From positions 6,044,001 through 6,108,000 of the forward strand of contig OX246739.1 of assembly GCA_945910005.1 (NCBI GenBank): 64,000 bases of DNA, read 5' to 3'. This stretch comes from Isoperla grammatica (taxonomy: Eukaryota; Arthropoda; Insecta; Plecoptera; Perlodidae). The notes beneath the pieces are model-generated. The model made no database searches. It was not told where the DNA came from and saw only the letters and a program-made list of their open reading frames with translations. A program made the position numbers and the translations under genes. Below are positions 62,681 to 64,000 of the stretch, in pieces (positions within the stretch are counted from its first letter, which is position 1; every line of letters starts with the position of its first letter).

Positions 62681-63845
62681 ACTCAAAAACACACGAGCTG
62701 AGATCCATTCACCATAGACATTGTCGAAACCCATTATAGCAAATACTACCAATAAAATTATATTTCAAAAAGAATGTTTCAAAAAGAATGATTCCGTTTA
62801 TAGGGCTCAATAAAGCCTTCGCCCACTTGTTTGACGGTACACAGCGGCGGAAACAACCCCACAGTTCAACAATGGAACTTAAATCCTGCCGCTTTACGTT
62901 GAGTCACGCTAATTTATAGAAAAACCTGGAAATATTCGGCAAATATGAGGGTTTATATTTACAACCCAATAACTGTCTATATGTCTATAAAATGACAATT
63001 ACTTGCTTTGAAACACTCAACCTCTCCTCTACTCAGTATCAGTCGGTTTCTGTGTCTCGTGTGAAACAGTCCAGTGCAACTTAGTTCGTGTGACAACTGT
63101 GTTATTTTAATTTAATTTAAACGCAAGTAAAATGTGAGTGTGGTATACGTGTGTTAAAAATGAGTGAACAGACAAAATACAAGCAGAAGACGATACAAGC
63201 ATAAAAGTGAAAAGATAAAGAGCACGCACTTCTTGTAACTGCTGGCAATGACCCTAAACAAAGAATATATTAAGTTTTTGTGTTGGCAATAATTCGCGTG
63301 TGTCAATTGGCGCTGAACATCAATTAAACACGTCAAAAATTCGAGTGAAACTCAAACCCCTTTGGAAATCGAAAATCAAACCTCATAACACACATATAAC
63401 AGAAAACCATAACCTTGTAGTAGCACCCCTCAAAACAGCGCAAAACCCATTTCCTCTAATAATGACGATACAGTGAATGCAGAAGTTCAAGTGGAATCAC
63501 AAAGACCTAATGTAAGGAAAGTGTAGATTTTGCGTTGTCTCAAAACTACGTGTCCTGCACCAAAGTAAAAAAATTGCAGACCAATCTAACATGTTTGAGC
63601 AAACTTTTCTTGACTGATAAAGCTCTGTTCTGTGGATCAGTTATTTCAAATGAATGATCAACTTGACATTCTTATTGTTAAAAAGCCTTTTCAACTCATT
63701 GGAGTTGGCATGCCACATTTGATATATCTTAAAGACGACGGCAATCGTAGTTTTTCGTCCTTTTAATATTTCAAAATAAATTCTACCAACGAACTATGAA
63801 TCCTATATACACTATGAAACAAACACGGCTAATTGTCTTGCGGAT

Positions 63846-63944
63846 ATGAATCGGAAAAAAACTGTCGAGAGTTCGGACTTATCTCAACTGTTGGAGCTTT
63901 TGCCTGGAAAAACTCGAGAAGGGAGTGTCATTTTAAGAGCTTTG
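63846..63944 (+). CDS. Candidate first coding exon of a plus-strand gene
   Basis: ATG opens 33 codons (MNRKKTVESSDLSQLLELLP then GKTREGSVILRAL) ending exactly at a strong donor TTTG|GTGAGT (63944/63945). The peptide is charged and helical in look, and translation past the donor stops after three more codons. About 800 bp upstream are a TATAAAAT (62986) and TCAGT initiator-like motifs (63033, 63040) with imperfect spacing. The next exon would be outside the window. No family recognised. Confidence 0.3.
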
Positions 63945-64000
63945 GTGAGTAATGAAAATTAGTATTATGCTATATACATAATATATTAGTTAGTTTGTTA

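Overview
The window is eukaryotic: one intron-split gene in a repeat-rich, AT-biased background. The gene encodes a Slit receptor of the Roundabout family, and the repeats include tRNA-derived SINEs, a YADD-type LINE, hAT-like MITEs and an LTR retrotransposon. An insect is the best fit; a hemimetabolous insect such as a hemipteran is plausible but not shown.

The central finding is a robo1-like gene on the minus strand. I placed 19 exons between 24855 and 37967. All have canonical GT/AG sites and every phase joins correctly. They encode about 1200 residues: Ig2, Ig3, Ig4, Ig5, FN3-1 to FN3-3, one transmembrane segment, and cytoplasmic CC0, CC1, CC2 (LPPPP) and further proline-rich sequence. 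The signal peptide and Ig1 are not visible, so they should lie beyond 64000. A possible last coding exon is at 11660-11731, across a 13.1 kb intron filled with mobile DNA.

Two exons of this gene show the same odd rearrangement. The first 74 nt of the Ig2 exon plus the 38 nt of intron before it form a 112-bp unit present 16 times (37894-39682). That gives 15 surplus identical 3' splice sites directly upstream of the real one. The first 78 nt of the exon at 26166-26317 plus its upstream intron are likewise present three times.

Layout: 1-8857, six tandem units of a 1.48-kb satellite with two tRNA-like pol III box pairs per unit, ending in a diverged SINE copy (8858-9165). 9658-10348, a near-perfect 326-bp-arm hairpin. 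11660-11731, possible last robo exon. 11945-12110, a SINE. 13331-14366, a 74-bp satellite of 14 copies. 14741-20971, a region bounded by exact 43-bp inverted repeats that contains a young non-autonomous LTR element (15844-20583, minus strand, apparently identical LTRs, tRNA-Pro-type PBS, gag-like ORF only). 21788-24122, a 5'-truncated LINE. 24190-24651, a hAT-like MITE. 24855-37967, robo exons with two more hAT-like MITEs and a LINE fragment in introns. 39683-64000, mostly non-coding (robo 5' intron or flank) with a 270-bp imperfect inverted repeat pair (46164-47949), SINE pieces, simple repeats, and two weak candidates for plus-strand first exons (40639 and 63846).
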